In this document: in pieces, positions 41,397-50,785 of the stretch
Layout: each line of letters opens with the position of its first letter
How positions within the stretch are numbered: position 1 is the first letter of the stretch
Position numbers and translations under genes: made by a program
The notes under the pieces: generated by a model
The model's database searches: none
What the model was told of the DNA's origin: nothing
The model's input: the letters and a program-made list of their open reading frames with translations, nothing else
DNA from: Desulfobacteraceae bacterium
GTDB taxonomy: Bacteria > Desulfobacterota > Desulfobacteria > Desulfobacterales > Desulfosarcinaceae
Length of the DNA: 64,000 nucleotides
Direction: 5' to 3'
Assembly: GCA_013003715.1 (NCBI GenBank)
Contig: JABDIN010000067.1
Coordinates: 21,072-85,071, forward strand

Positions 41397-42425
41397 ATGA
41401 CGATTACGATTCAAGAGATCACCGAATTGGTAGACGGAAGATTCACCGGTCCGGAAAACCTTCCTATCACCGGTGCGGCGCCCTTTGCCCAGGCTGCCGC
41501 AGGGGAGATTACCTATGCGGTTAAACCCGAATTGCTACGGAATTTGGAATCGACCCATGCATCCGCGGTATTTGTGCCGAGCCATTACCAGGATAATTCC
41601 GAAAGGCTTGTTTTCGTAGACAATCCCGAGCTTGCCTTCGCACGGACCCTATCACTTTTTTCCCCCCGGCATCGTCCCGACCCGGGCATTCATCCACAGG
41701 CAACGGTGAGCCGGAGTGCGGATATTGCCGGGGATGTGTTCATCGGCCCAGCGGTAACCATCGGCGATCACGTCATCATTGGGCGCGGATCGGTCTTGAT
41801 GGGGAATTCCTATCTCGGTGATCGTGTCAGCATCGGTGAAGACGCACTCGTGTACCCCAATACTACCATCCTGGCAGGTTGCCGGATCGGCAATCGTGTT
41901 ATCATCCATGCCGGCACTGTTATCGGTAGCGATGGTTTCGGATATGCCAAAGATAATGATTCTTATGTAAAAATACCCCATACCGGAATTGTACAGGTTG
42001 GTGACGATGTGGAGATCGGTGCCGGCAACACCATCGACAGGGCGACATTTGGTAAGACCTGGATAAAGAATGGCGTTAAAACAGACAACCTGGTCCATAT
42101 CGCCCACAATGTCGTGGTCGGTGAGAATACAATCATTATTGCCCAGGCCGGCATAGCCGGAAGTGTCCGGGTCGGTAAAAATGTCATCATCGCCGGTCAG
42201 TCGGGAATATCCGATCATACGTCCATTGGAGACAATGCCGTGGTCGGCCCGCAATCCGGCGTGGCCAAATCAGTACCCGGCGGGGAGGTCGTATTCGGGT
42301 CGGAGGCCATGCCCCACAAAATATGGCTCCGGGTTCAGCGCATCATGCCGCGTCTGCCTGAATTAAAGAAGAAGATTGCCCAGCTTGAAAAACAGTTGCT
42401 TCGCATCGAAGACGAAAAACGATGA
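41397..42425 (+). CDS. lpxD: UDP-3-O-acylglucosamine N-acyltransferase LpxD
   Basis: A ~342-residue trimeric left-handed beta-helix acyltransferase; third step of lipid A synthesis, adding a 3-hydroxyacyl chain from ACP to the glucosamine amine. N-domain ~1-100; hexapeptide repeats ~105-310 (GDVFIGPAVTIGDHVIIGRG region); catalytic-His region NLVHIAHNVVVGENTIIIAQ, IGSDGFGYAKD upstream; C-terminal helix after ~310 ending in coiled LKKKIAQLEKQLLRIEDE. ATG 41397 is preferred over TTG 41391. Follows ompH by 34 bases. Confidence 0.95.
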   Translation: MTITIQEITELVDGRFTGPENLPITGAAPFAQAAAGEITYAVKPELLRNLESTHASAVFVPSHYQDNSERLVFVDNPELAFARTLSLFSPRHRPDPGIHPQATVSRSADIAGDVFIGPAVTIGDHVIIGRGSVLMGNSYLGDRVSIGEDALVYPNTTILAGCRIGNRVIIHAGTVIGSDGFGYAKDNDSYVKIPHTGIVQVGDDVEIGAGNTIDRATFGKTWIKNGVKTDNLVHIAHNVVVGENTIIIAQAGIAGSVRVGKNVIIAGQSGISDHTSIGDNAVVGPQSGVAKSVPGGEVVFGSEAMPHKIWLRVQRIMPRLPELKKKIAQLEKQLLRIEDEKR

Positions 42426-42449
42426 TGATCAGGTCAACGGAGGTGTTCC

Positions 42450-42896
42450 ATGAAAGCGGAATTTGACATCGGATATGTATTAAATTGCCTGCCGCATCGC
42501 TATCCTTTTCTTTTGGTGGATAGAATTTTGGAGATCATTCCAAATGAAAAAGCGGTGGCACTCAAGAATGTAACGATGAATGAACCTTTTTTCACCGGGC
42601 ACTTTCCGGAGTTGCCGGTGATGCCGGGGGTCCTGATTATCGAAGCCCTGGCGCAAGTCGGCGGCGTTCTGGTGGTTTCCGGACTACCGGCGGAAAATAG
42701 AGGCGCCCCCATGTATTTCATGGGAATCGATAAAGCCAAGTTTCGTAAACCCGTAATTCCCGGCGATCAACTTGTCATGGAAGTGTCCATCCTCAAGCAC
42801 CGCCGGAAGATTGTCAAATTGGCCGGATTTGCCAAGGTAGACGGAGAGGTCGTTGCCGAAGCTGAACTGATGGCCACCATCGGAGAAAAAAAATGA
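42450..42896 (+). CDS. fabZ: 3-hydroxyacyl-ACP dehydratase FabZ
   Basis: A 148-residue hot-dog-fold dehydratase that makes trans-2-enoyl-ACP in fatty-acid elongation and competes with LpxA/LpxD for 3-hydroxyacyl-ACP. The catalytic His is in LPHRYPFLLVDRI (~12-24), and the Glu in PGVLIIEALAQVGG (~61-74), with FFTGHFPELPVMPG between. CGGAGG lies 7 bases before the ATG. It overlaps lpxA by 4 bases (ATGA), so the two are translationally coupled. Confidence 0.97.
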   Translation: MKAEFDIGYVLNCLPHRYPFLLVDRILEIIPNEKAVALKNVTMNEPFFTGHFPELPVMPGVLIIEALAQVGGVLVVSGLPAENRGAPMYFMGIDKAKFRKPVIPGDQLVMEVSILKHRRKIVKLAGFAKVDGEVVAEAELMATIGEKK

Positions 42897-43663
42897 TACA
42901 TCCCACAGCAATTGTCAGCCCTAAAGCGGAAATCGATGGGGATGTGGAGATTGGACCTTACTGTGTTATCGGTGAAAACGTATTCGTCGGCTCCGGCACC
43001 CGCATCGGGAGTCATTCGGTCATCGACGCCAATGTTTCGATAGCCTCGGATTGTCAGATATTTCAATATGCAGCAATTGGCGCCATCCCCCAATCCGTTA
43101 AATTCAAGGGTGAAAAAACCCACGTCAAAATCGGGAAGAAATCTATTGTCAGGGAATTTGTGACGATCCATCGCGGAACCGGTTTCGGTGGCGGTATCAC
43201 CGAGATTGGCGAAGATTGTTTTTTGATGGCCTATACGCATGTGGCGCATGACTGCAGGATTGGACGGAACGTCGTTTTATCCAATAATGCAACCCTGGGC
43301 GGTCATATCACCATTGGTGATTACGCCACGGTGGGAGGCCTGGTGGCCATTCACCAGTTTGTACGTATCGGCGATTACGCTTTTATCGGCGGTAAATCCG
43401 CCGTCGTAAAAGATATTCCGCCATATGTCATCGCCGCCGGAGACCGTGCGAGGCTTCACGGCCTGAACCGCGTGGGTCTGAACCGGCATGGATTTTCTTC
43501 GTCCACATTGTCCGCATTGAAACAGGCCTATCGCATCATATTCCGATTCGGATTGACGCTTAATGAGGCCATCGAGCGGGTGAAGGCCGAGGTGGAACTG
43601 TTTCCCGAGCTTGTTTTTTTTCTGGAATTCATTGAAGCCTCCAAACGCGGTATAACGCGATAG
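42893..43663 (+). CDS. lpxA: UDP-GlcNAc acyltransferase LpxA
   Basis: A 256-residue trimeric left-handed beta-helix acyltransferase for the first step of lipid A synthesis. It begins MIHPTAIVSPKAEIDGDVEIG, has hexapeptide repeats through ~190, the catalytic-His segment MAYTHVAHDCRIG (~119), AIHQFVRIGDYAFIGG, and the C-terminal helices HGLNRVGLNRHGFS. Acyl-chain ruler residues cannot be judged by eye. Since a Gfo/Idh/MocA oxidoreductase lies three genes on, the possibility that LpxA here uses a 3-amino sugar substrate is worth noting. Confidence 0.97.
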   Translation: MIHPTAIVSPKAEIDGDVEIGPYCVIGENVFVGSGTRIGSHSVIDANVSIASDCQIFQYAAIGAIPQSVKFKGEKTHVKIGKKSIVREFVTIHRGTGFGGGITEIGEDCFLMAYTHVAHDCRIGRNVVLSNNATLGGHITIGDYATVGGLVAIHQFVRIGDYAFIGGKSAVVKDIPPYVIAAGDRARLHGLNRVGLNRHGFSSSTLSALKQAYRIIFRFGLTLNEAIERVKAEVELFPELVFFLEFIEASKRGITR

Positions 43664-43728
43664 ACGATTGAATTGGATAAATGGGGTCCTGCGGGTTCCC
43701 TTTCATCTTTTTCATCCCGGATGCATAC

Positions 43729-44547
43729 ATGTCAAAAAAGATCGGACTCATTTCGGGGAGCGGCCAGTTCCCCATTATTTTTGCCGACGCTGCTAGAAAA
43801 AACGGTTTTGCCGTATATGCCGCCGCCTACTTGAAGGAGGCGGACCCTGAGTTGGAACAACACGTCGATGCCATCGACTGGTTCTACGTGGGTCAGATAA
43901 AAAAATTGATCCGTTTTTTCAAGGACAACCACATCACGGAAGCGGTCATGATGGGGGCCATCAATAAAACCCGTTTGTTTAAGGATGTTAAGCCGGATAT
44001 CAAGGCACTCTCCATGATTGCCACCATGCGAAGCACCCATGACGACGGTATCCTCCGTGCTTTTGCCTCGGCATTGGAAGACGAAGGTATTCACATCAAG
44101 CCGTCGACCTTTCTGCTGCCGGAGCTGCTTGCCCCGGCAGGGGTGTGGACCCGCGCGAAACCTTCCAGGGCACAAAAAAAAGATGTCGCCCTGGGGTGGC
44201 GTATCGCCAAGGAGATCGGCAGGTTGGATATCGGACAATGTGTTGTTGTGGCGCGTGGATCGGTGATGGCCGTCGAAGCCATAGACGGAACCGACGCAAC
44301 CATCGACCGTGGCGGATCCATAGGTAATGGGGAAGCGGTGCTGGTGAAAGTCTGTAAACCGAATCAGGATACCCGGTTCGACATTCCCGCGGTGGGTGCC
44401 GGGACGATCCGCAGGATGGCGGCAGCCGGAATTCGCACCTTGGCGATTGAAGCCGGAAGGGCGGTTGTTTTTGATAAATCCGAGATGATAAATCTCGCTG
44501 ATGAAGCCGGTATCTGCATCGTCGGGTTGGCATCGGAACCGGAATAG
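43729..44547 (+). CDS. lpxI: UDP-2,3-diacylglucosamine diphosphatase LpxI
   Basis: A ~272-residue LpxI (DUF1009), the alternative to LpxH for making 2,3-diacylglucosamine-1-phosphate (lipid X), found in alpha- and deltaproteobacteria. Visible: KKIGLISGSGQFPIIFADAA at the start, WFYVGQIKKLIRFFK, EAVMMGAINKTRLF, TMRSTHDDGILRAF (Asp pair), the domain-two GQCVVVARGSVMAVEAIDGTD (in parts), and FDIPAVGAGTIRRMAAAG. ATG 43729 is the homologous start; the frame is open from 43681. Between lpxA and the Gfo/Idh gene. Confidence 0.95.
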   Translation: MSKKIGLISGSGQFPIIFADAARKNGFAVYAAAYLKEADPELEQHVDAIDWFYVGQIKKLIRFFKDNHITEAVMMGAINKTRLFKDVKPDIKALSMIATMRSTHDDGILRAFASALEDEGIHIKPSTFLLPELLAPAGVWTRAKPSRAQKKDVALGWRIAKEIGRLDIGQCVVVARGSVMAVEAIDGTDATIDRGGSIGNGEAVLVKVCKPNQDTRFDIPAVGAGTIRRMAAAGIRTLAIEAGRAVVFDKSEMINLADEAGICIVGLASEPE

Positions 44548-44578
44548 ATTTTTGATACGTTAGGCCCGAAAGGCCTCT

Positions 44579-45550
44579 ATGGTTAACTCAATGAAAAAAA
44601 TACGAGTGGGTGTTGTGGGGGTTGGATATTTAGGAAAATTCCACGCGCAGAAATATCACCGGATGGAAAATGTCGACCTTGTCGGTGTAGTGGACATCAA
44701 CGAAAGCAACGCCCGGGAAATTGCCGAACAATATGATACCCGATATTTCAACAGCTATCAGGCGTTGTTCGGCAAGGTGGATGCGGTTAGCATTGCCGTG
44801 CCGACATCCGATCATTTTGCCGTCAGCCGGGATTTTTTGAAACATGGTGTGGATGTGTTAATCGAAAAACCGATCACCACCACACTTGCCGAAGCCGACG
44901 ATTTGCTGGAAATCGCCGAGGCCAACGGGCTCCTCATTCAAGTCGGTCATCTCGAGCGGTTCAATCCCGCAGTTGTCGCCATGGAGGATTTGGTGAATAC
45001 CCCGAGATTCATCGAATCCCATCGTCTGGGCATATTCAAACCCCGGGGAACCGATGTGAGCGTGGTTCTGGATTTGATGATCCACGATATCGATATCATA
45101 TTGAATTATGTCCGGTCGGAAGTAAAAGCGGTGCATGCCGCCGGTATACCGGTGATCACCAATGAAGTGGACATTGCGAACGCCCGTCTGGAATTTGAAA
45201 ACGGTTGTGTCGCCAATGTCACCGCCAGCCGGATCTCCACACGCAATGAACGGAAAATCCGACTGTTTCAACAGGATGCATACATCTCAGTTGATTTCGC
45301 CAACCATGAGATTACGGCCATTCGCCGGGACGGCCGGGCCCGCAGCGATGATGTTATTCCCGGCATGAACATCGATAAGCGATGTTTCACCAAAGGTGAT
45401 GCGCTTGATGACGAAATCAAGTCCTTCATCAGCTCGGTTGAGACTCGCCGGGAACCGGAAGTCACCGGACACATGGGGCGTGATGCGCTCAATATTGCAC
45501 TGAGCATCATGCATCAGATAAGCGAAACCAGCGGCAAAATTGTCGGCTGA
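44579..45550 (+). CDS. Gfo/Idh/MocA-family oxidoreductase in the lpx operon (GnnA-like candidate)
   Basis: A 323-residue NAD(P)-dependent sugar oxidoreductase: Rossmann motif VGVVGVGYLGKFHAQKY (~9-25), the family EKP motif (VLIEKPITTT ~94-103), and the C-terminal domain with VLDLMIHDIDIILNYV (catalytic-type D...H). The position between lpxI and lpxB suggests a part in lipid A. In Leptospira and Acidithiobacillus a homologue, GnnA, oxidises UDP-GlcNAc at C3 so that GnnB can put an amine there. No aminotransferase (GnnB) is in this operon, so the role stays open. AAAGG sits 6 bases ahead of ATG 44579. Confidence 0.85.
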   Translation: MVNSMKKIRVGVVGVGYLGKFHAQKYHRMENVDLVGVVDINESNAREIAEQYDTRYFNSYQALFGKVDAVSIAVPTSDHFAVSRDFLKHGVDVLIEKPITTTLAEADDLLEIAEANGLLIQVGHLERFNPAVVAMEDLVNTPRFIESHRLGIFKPRGTDVSVVLDLMIHDIDIILNYVRSEVKAVHAAGIPVITNEVDIANARLEFENGCVANVTASRISTRNERKIRLFQQDAYISVDFANHEITAIRRDGRARSDDVIPGMNIDKRCFTKGDALDDEIKSFISSVETRREPEVTGHMGRDALNIALSIMHQISETSGKIVG

Positions 45551-45686
45551 ACCCGGCCTTTTACTGGCGAAAATCATGCCGTCATATTCCTTTTTTCGCT
45601 TATGCATAAAAGCCGAGTTAAAGACAGGTGATTGGCTATCACTGAGCGATATAAAAGTTTAAACAGCAGAGTAGTGGATTGATTTC

Positions 45687-46844
45687 ATGACACATCGACC
45701 GCGGGTGATGATCATTGCCGGTGAAGCATCCGGTGATATGCATGGTGCAAGGCTTGTCCGCAGTATGATCCGTCGTCAACCGGAGACCGTCTTTTTTGGT
45801 ATCGGTGGCCATGAAATGGAAAAAGCGGGGGTACGGATTCTTTTCGACGCCGCCCGGCTCTCGGTGGTGGGCATAACAGAGGCGTTTGCCAAACTGGGGA
45901 CACTCTTGAAGGGTATTTCGACAGCGAAAAGGGCGCTCCGTGAAAAACAGCCCGATCTGCTGATCCTCATTGATTTTCCGGACTTCAATCTTCATATCGC
46001 GGGAACGGCTAAAAAACTGAATGTTCCGGTATTGTATTATATCAGTCCCCAAATATGGGCCTGGAGATCCAATCGTGTCAAAAAAATCAAGAAACGCGTG
46101 GATCATATGGCGGTCATATTTCCCTTTGAGCAATCCTTTTACGAGGCATACGATGTTCCGGTGACATTTGTGGGGCATCCGCTCATGGATGCGAAAGTGA
46201 AGGTGCCGTCCTGCGAAGAGGGTGGCGTGAATATTCCGTCCCAGACGACCATTGCCCTGTTGCCCGGCTCCAGGCATAAAGAAGTCGCCATGCACCTGCC
46301 TGTCATGATCGAATCTGCAAAGTTGCTCAAAAAAAGAAATCCATATCTACGCTTTATTATATCCTGTGCGGCATCGGTAGACGTAACATCGCTCAATGAA
46401 ATTGTCGGTCGATACGCTGATACCCTTCAATTTGAAATTGTCGGTTCGGGTATAGAAAAGGTCTTACAGCGAAGCACCATGGCCATAGCCGTTTCCGGTA
46501 CGGTCACACTGCAAGCGGCCATTGGTTTAGTCCCAATGGTCATCATTTATAAAGTGTCGCCGTTCAGTTATTTTCTGGGCAAACGGTTGATCAAGGTTGA
46601 ACATATAGGCCTGATCAATATGATCGGCAGCAGACGCATTGTGCCCGAACTGGTCCAGGATGATGCATCCCCCGTAAATATTTCGGGCCATGTCCACCAA
46701 TTATTGAATGAAAGTGGCCGGATCGAAAACATGCGGCGGAATATCGCCGCAGCCCGTGATAAATTGGGCGGGCCCGGGGCATCCGACCGGGTTGCGGACA
46801 TTGCCATGAAATTTTTAAATACAGAAAAGGCTCATGTTACGTAA
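45687..46844 (+). CDS. lpxB: Lipid-A-disaccharide synthase LpxB
   Basis: A 385-residue GT19 glycosyltransferase that joins lipid X and UDP-diacylglucosamine. Conserved blocks: IIAGEASGDMHGARL (~9-23), GIGGHEMEKAG, IDFPDFNLHIA, YYISPQIWAW, FVGHPLMD, LLPGSRHKEV and VSGTVTLQAAI. Length normal. Starts 136 bases after the oxidoreductase gene and overlaps msbA by 11 bases. Confidence 0.97.
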   Translation: MTHRPRVMIIAGEASGDMHGARLVRSMIRRQPETVFFGIGGHEMEKAGVRILFDAARLSVVGITEAFAKLGTLLKGISTAKRALREKQPDLLILIDFPDFNLHIAGTAKKLNVPVLYYISPQIWAWRSNRVKKIKKRVDHMAVIFPFEQSFYEAYDVPVTFVGHPLMDAKVKVPSCEEGGVNIPSQTTIALLPGSRHKEVAMHLPVMIESAKLLKKRNPYLRFIISCAASVDVTSLNEIVGRYADTLQFEIVGSGIEKVLQRSTMAIAVSGTVTLQAAIGLVPMVIIYKVSPFSYFLGKRLIKVEHIGLINMIGSRRIVPELVQDDASPVNISGHVHQLLNESGRIENMRRNIAAARDKLGGPGASDRVADIAMKFLNTEKAHVT

Positions 46845-48594
46845 ATTCATTAACGCTAAATTGGAAGACAAACATCGTGAAATTCTCAAACTGATCAAGG
46901 AGCAGCGGACCCGTTTGATAATTTCCATGGTGTGTATGGTTCTGGTGGCCGCATCAAAGGCCGCCAGTGCCTATCTGGTGAAACCGGTGGTTGATGAGAT
47001 TTTCATCAATAAAGATGAACTCATGCTGTCAATATTGCCAGTGGCCCTGATTCTCATTTTCTTTTTTCAATGTTTTGGTCTGTATGGTCGGGAATATCTC
47101 CTGAATTACGTGGGCCGCCATATCATCATGCAACTGAGAAACCAGCTTTATGTTCGAATTCAAGACCTGCCGGTCGCTTTTTTTCAAAAAGAGAAAACCG
47201 GCACCTTGATGTCCCGGGTCACCAATGATGTGAATCTGGTCAAGGACATGGTGTCATCGGTGGTAACCGGTGTTTTTGAATATACCTTTGAGATTATATT
47301 TTTCCTGATCGTGATATTGATAATGGATTGGCAACTGGCGCTTTTAACACTGGTCATATTACCGGTCGCTTTTTTCCCTGTGTTCACCCTGGGGCGGAAG
47401 GTTCGGCGCCTGTCCAGTCGAAATCAGGAAAATATGGCGGAAATCACGACATTTCTACATGAAACCTTTGCCGGGAACAAGATCGTAAAAGCCTTCAGCA
47501 TGGAAGACTACGAACGGCGACGGTTTTTTTTAAAGACCCGGCGATTATTTGAAATTGATTTAAAAGCGTTTAAATACAAGGCGTTAAATTCCCCCATCAT
47601 GGAGTTTCTTGGGGGCGTGGGTGTGGCCATGGTTGTCTGGTTTGGCGGGTATAAGGTCATCAACGGATTATCAACACCCGGTACCTTTTTCGCATTTATG
47701 GCGGCCATGGTCAGTTTTTACGGTCCGGTTAAAAAACTCAGTAAACTCAATAATAAAATACAGGAGGGGCTCGCCGGCACGGATAGAATTTTTTATATAT
47801 TGGAAACGGAATCCGAGATAAAGGAAATCGATGAGGCCGCTGAGATCCCCCATCAACCGCACCGGGTTGTTTTTGAAAATGTTAAATTCAAATATAATGA
47901 CAATTACATCCTTGAAGGCATCAATATCGACGTGAATCCCAATGAAATACTCGCTTTGGTGGGGATGAGCGGTGGCGGCAAGACATCGTTGGTGAATCTG
48001 ATCCCCCGGTTTTACGATGTGAGCGACGGCCGGATCTGTATCGATGGCGTGGACATCCGCGATGTAACGCTACGGTCGCTGAGAGACCAGATTGCCATAG
48101 TGACACAAGAACCGATCCTTTTTAATGACACGGTACGAAACAATATTGCTTATGGTAATCAGGGGGCAACCGAAGCGGAGATTATCCAGGCGGCGGAAGC
48201 CGCATTCGCCTGTGAGTTTATTGAAGGATTCCCCCAGGGATTCAATACCAATATCGGTGAACTCGGCAGCCGCTTGTCCGGAGGTGAAAAACAGAGACTC
48301 TGCATCGCCCGGGCACTTTTGAAAAATGCACCGATTCTGATTCTCGATGAAGCGACATCGTCACTGGACACCACCGCTGAAAACCTGGTTCAGAAGGCCC
48401 TCGATAATCTGATGAAGGACCGCACCACCTTTGTAATCGCTCACCGGTTGTCCACCATCAGCTATGCGGATCGCATCATCGTCCTGAAAAACGGCCGGAT
48501 CGTCGAAGAGGGGGGGCATGAAGAGCTTTTGAATCTTCAAGGTGAATATCATAAGCTCTACGAGATGCAATTCAACAACGCGACGCCATCCTGA
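46834..48594 (+). CDS. msbA: Lipid A export ABC transporter MsbA
   Basis: A 586-residue half-transporter: six membrane helices (~30-310) fused to an ATPase. Walker A GMSGGGKTSLVNL (~373-385), Q-loop TQEPILF, signature RLSGGEKQRLCIARALL and Walker B ILILDEATSSLD. It flips lipid A-core across the inner membrane. The start lies within the end of lpxB. A minus-strand sugar operon begins after the stop, convergent with it, with 12 bases between. Confidence 0.94.
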   Translation: MLRKFINAKLEDKHREILKLIKEQRTRLIISMVCMVLVAASKAASAYLVKPVVDEIFINKDELMLSILPVALILIFFFQCFGLYGREYLLNYVGRHIIMQLRNQLYVRIQDLPVAFFQKEKTGTLMSRVTNDVNLVKDMVSSVVTGVFEYTFEIIFFLIVILIMDWQLALLTLVILPVAFFPVFTLGRKVRRLSSRNQENMAEITTFLHETFAGNKIVKAFSMEDYERRRFFLKTRRLFEIDLKAFKYKALNSPIMEFLGGVGVAMVVWFGGYKVINGLSTPGTFFAFMAAMVSFYGPVKKLSKLNNKIQEGLAGTDRIFYILETESEIKEIDEAAEIPHQPHRVVFENVKFKYNDNYILEGINIDVNPNEILALVGMSGGGKTSLVNLIPRFYDVSDGRICIDGVDIRDVTLRSLRDQIAIVTQEPILFNDTVRNNIAYGNQGATEAEIIQAAEAAFACEFIEGFPQGFNTNIGELGSRLSGGEKQRLCIARALLKNAPILILDEATSSLDTTAENLVQKALDNLMKDRTTFVIAHRLSTISYADRIIVLKNGRIVEEGGHEELLNLQGEYHKLYEMQFNNATPS

Positions 48595-48606
48595 GGAATC
48601 AGAATA

Positions 48607-49269
48607 TCAATCTGTCATCGATTTGCCGACCACCAGGTAGTGGGGCCAGGGGTATCCCTTATCCAGCCGCTGCCGGTTCAAGACGATGAATCCCGCCGCT
48701 TTCAAGGCTGAGGTATAGACACCAGGAGAGGGCAATGTCGGGGCGTCGCCTTTTGTATACCTGAGTATTTGAAGCGCCATTTTTTCCTGGGCCATGCACA
48801 GACGGAATTTCCATGGCGGATGATTAACGGTTTCCTTCACTATCAGGGTTCCACCCGGCTTCAGATATCTCCTGAACTGTTGAAGTATTTCGATCCATTG
48901 TGCGGGCGGGATGCTGTAAAGTACATCTATGAACGAAATACAATCGAATTTCTCCTGCCATGAGATCAATCCATCCGGGTCCGACGAAAAATTAATATCA
49001 GCATGTGGTCTTGCCTGGCGGGCGAGCCGAATTTTTTTTTCATCATGGTCGAAACCGCAACAGCGCAGCGCGGGAAAGCGTTGTTGCGCCAGGCAAAGAA
49101 ACAACCCATGGCCGCATCCCACATCCAGGATGTTCTTCATGCCGTCAAGCTGCTCGATGAGAAGATGCCAGGGGCAGACCAGATATCGAACAAGAATGAA
49201 CACTTGCATCCTAAACGGAAGCCCGGTGTAGCATTGGCGAAGATATCGAATGGTCGAGAGTTTGTTCAT
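48607..49269 (-). CDS. Class I SAM-dependent methyltransferase in amino-sugar operon
   Basis: A ~220-residue methyltransferase: SAM motif I ILDVGCGHGLFL (~46-57), motif II GFDHDEKKI, motif III-like ISFIDVLYSIPPAQW, and motif post-III LKPGGTLIVKE. I choose ATG 49267-49269, four bases after the GT39 stop; the frame is open to 49,359, which would overlap the GT39 gene by 86 bases. It is the last gene of the GT2-deacetylase-GT39 operon. A sugar or lipid substrate is guessed from context; no homologue in the Francisella lipid A galactosamine pathway is known to me. Confidence 0.85.
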   Translation of the reverse strand: MNKLSTIRYLRQCYTGLPFRMQVFILVRYLVCPWHLLIEQLDGMKNILDVGCGHGLFLCLAQQRFPALRCCGFDHDEKKIRLARQARPHADINFSSDPDGLISWQEKFDCISFIDVLYSIPPAQWIEILQQFRRYLKPGGTLIVKETVNHPPWKFRLCMAQEKMALQILRYTKGDAPTLPSPGVYTSALKAAGFIVLNRQRLDKGYPWPHYLVVGKSMTD

Positions 49270-49273
49270 CGGC

Positions 49274-50785
49274 CTAGTAGGAAGTGGGATTTTCAGAAGC
49301 TTCCTTATATCCATAGCATTTGTAAATATAAATATTTTTGCGGACCGCACCACCGTCATCAGTGGTTATCATCAGTTTTTTCGCCAGCTCGATGCGGTTG
49401 AAGAAAACCTGTGTTTTCGGCCTCATCTTCCTCAGGTCCACAAACAAGGCATCTTTTCCTTTCACGGAAAGGCCGCCGTTCCAGAAGTCATACTGGCTCA
49501 TTCGCCGTCCGTCCGGGATAGCGTAGACCTTGGGGCGACCTTCAACATAGAATGCCAGCAATGCGGCCATACCATAATCCCGTGCGCTGATAAACGAATC
49601 TCCGGGGAGGCTTGCCAATTGCGCGCTCACTTCTTTTCCCATCTCTTCCCAGCCGTACAACCGATTTGCCGGATCAAGACGTGGCGGTAGGGATACCCCA
49701 AAAACCGACAAAAGTCCCGGATATGTGGCTATGCACATCGTAAAGACACCCAATGATAGGGTAAAGCAGATGCCGCCGGTAATCAGTCTCTTCCTAAGTC
49801 GGGTTCCATGGTCATACAAACCATTGATGGCCATGACCGCCGCAATGGATCCGGTAACGTAAGCAGAGACCGGCCAGTTGGCCTCTGTTCTGCCCGCAAG
49901 ACTCAGCAATGCAATGAATAGGAGCAACGGGGCGGACAGGCAAAACAACAGGAGGTGGAGATCTTCCTTGTGTTTTAATCCGCGATATCCACTAACCCAT
50001 AGACCATACAGGACGGCGGCAAACAACAGTGGCGTCTGTATGGCCGCCTGACCGGCCAGAAAATCCCCGAACAATTGAAACGGGTTGCCGCCGCCCATGA
50101 GGCCGATGGCATGTTTCGCCATTACGGCCTGATGGGTCATATTCCAGATAAACACCGGACTTGCCACCAGGAGCTCTATGGCCAATCCCAGGTACGGTTC
50201 CTTACGAAACAACCATTTACGCTGATGGGGTGACAATAGAATGAAGAGTACGATCTCTGCGGAAAAGACGGCGAACAGGTGGTGAGATAAAAACCCCAGT
50301 CCCGTACTCAACCCGATCAGGTACCACCAGAAACCCTTGTTTTCCTTTATCAGCCGCCACATAAAGAACGCCGTGACCGTCATGAAAAAAAACTGGGGCG
50401 TATAATAGGTGATAATCACTCCGCCTGCGGTGGCGATGGGGGTGACATGAAATAGCAGGATCGTGTAAAACGTGAGTTTTTTGGAGTCCTGGATCTCTGA
50501 AACCAGCTTATAAAAAACAACCGCCGTCATGCATGAAAAAATTGGGGCTGCCATGCGAACTGAGAATTCCGATGTGGTCACCAATGAGGTGAAAAAACGG
50601 ATGATCCAGGCCACCATTGGGCCCATATCATAATAGCTGAGATCCGGATGGCGGGACCAGTCCCAGAAATAGGCTTCATCGGCGATCAGGTCATAGGGTG
50701 TCGTGGCGATATAGAAAAGCCTGAATGCCAGAAACACGAATATCGTTAAAAAGCTGAAACCCGTATAAGTTGAATCCGATTTCAT
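49274..50785 (-). CDS. GT39/ArnT-like polyprenyl-phosphate-sugar transferase
   Basis: A 503-residue polytopic glycosyltransferase of the PMT/ArnT clan (dolichyl/undecaprenyl-phosphate sugar donors). The catalytic first periplasmic loop has DEAYFWDWSRHPDLSYYDMG (~36-55), with the acidic pair DE and the Tyr-Tyr-Asp motif, and about ten to eleven hydrophobic segments follow, with a C-terminal periplasmic domain. ArnT and FlmK move amino sugars from undecaprenyl phosphate to lipid A phosphate. Start overlaps the deacetylase stop by 4 bases (ATGA). Assignment to lipid A decoration is from operon logic. Confidence 0.88.
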   Translation of the reverse strand: MKSDSTYTGFSFLTIFVFLAFRLFYIATTPYDLIADEAYFWDWSRHPDLSYYDMGPMVAWIIRFFTSLVTTSEFSVRMAAPIFSCMTAVVFYKLVSEIQDSKKLTFYTILLFHVTPIATAGGVIITYYTPQFFFMTVTAFFMWRLIKENKGFWWYLIGLSTGLGFLSHHLFAVFSAEIVLFILLSPHQRKWLFRKEPYLGLAIELLVASPVFIWNMTHQAVMAKHAIGLMGGGNPFQLFGDFLAGQAAIQTPLLFAAVLYGLWVSGYRGLKHKEDLHLLLFCLSAPLLLFIALLSLAGRTEANWPVSAYVTGSIAAVMAINGLYDHGTRLRKRLITGGICFTLSLGVFTMCIATYPGLLSVFGVSLPPRLDPANRLYGWEEMGKEVSAQLASLPGDSFISARDYGMAALLAFYVEGRPKVYAIPDGRRMSQYDFWNGGLSVKGKDALFVDLRKMRPKTQVFFNRIELAKKLMITTDDGGAVRKNIYIYKCYGYKEASENPTSY

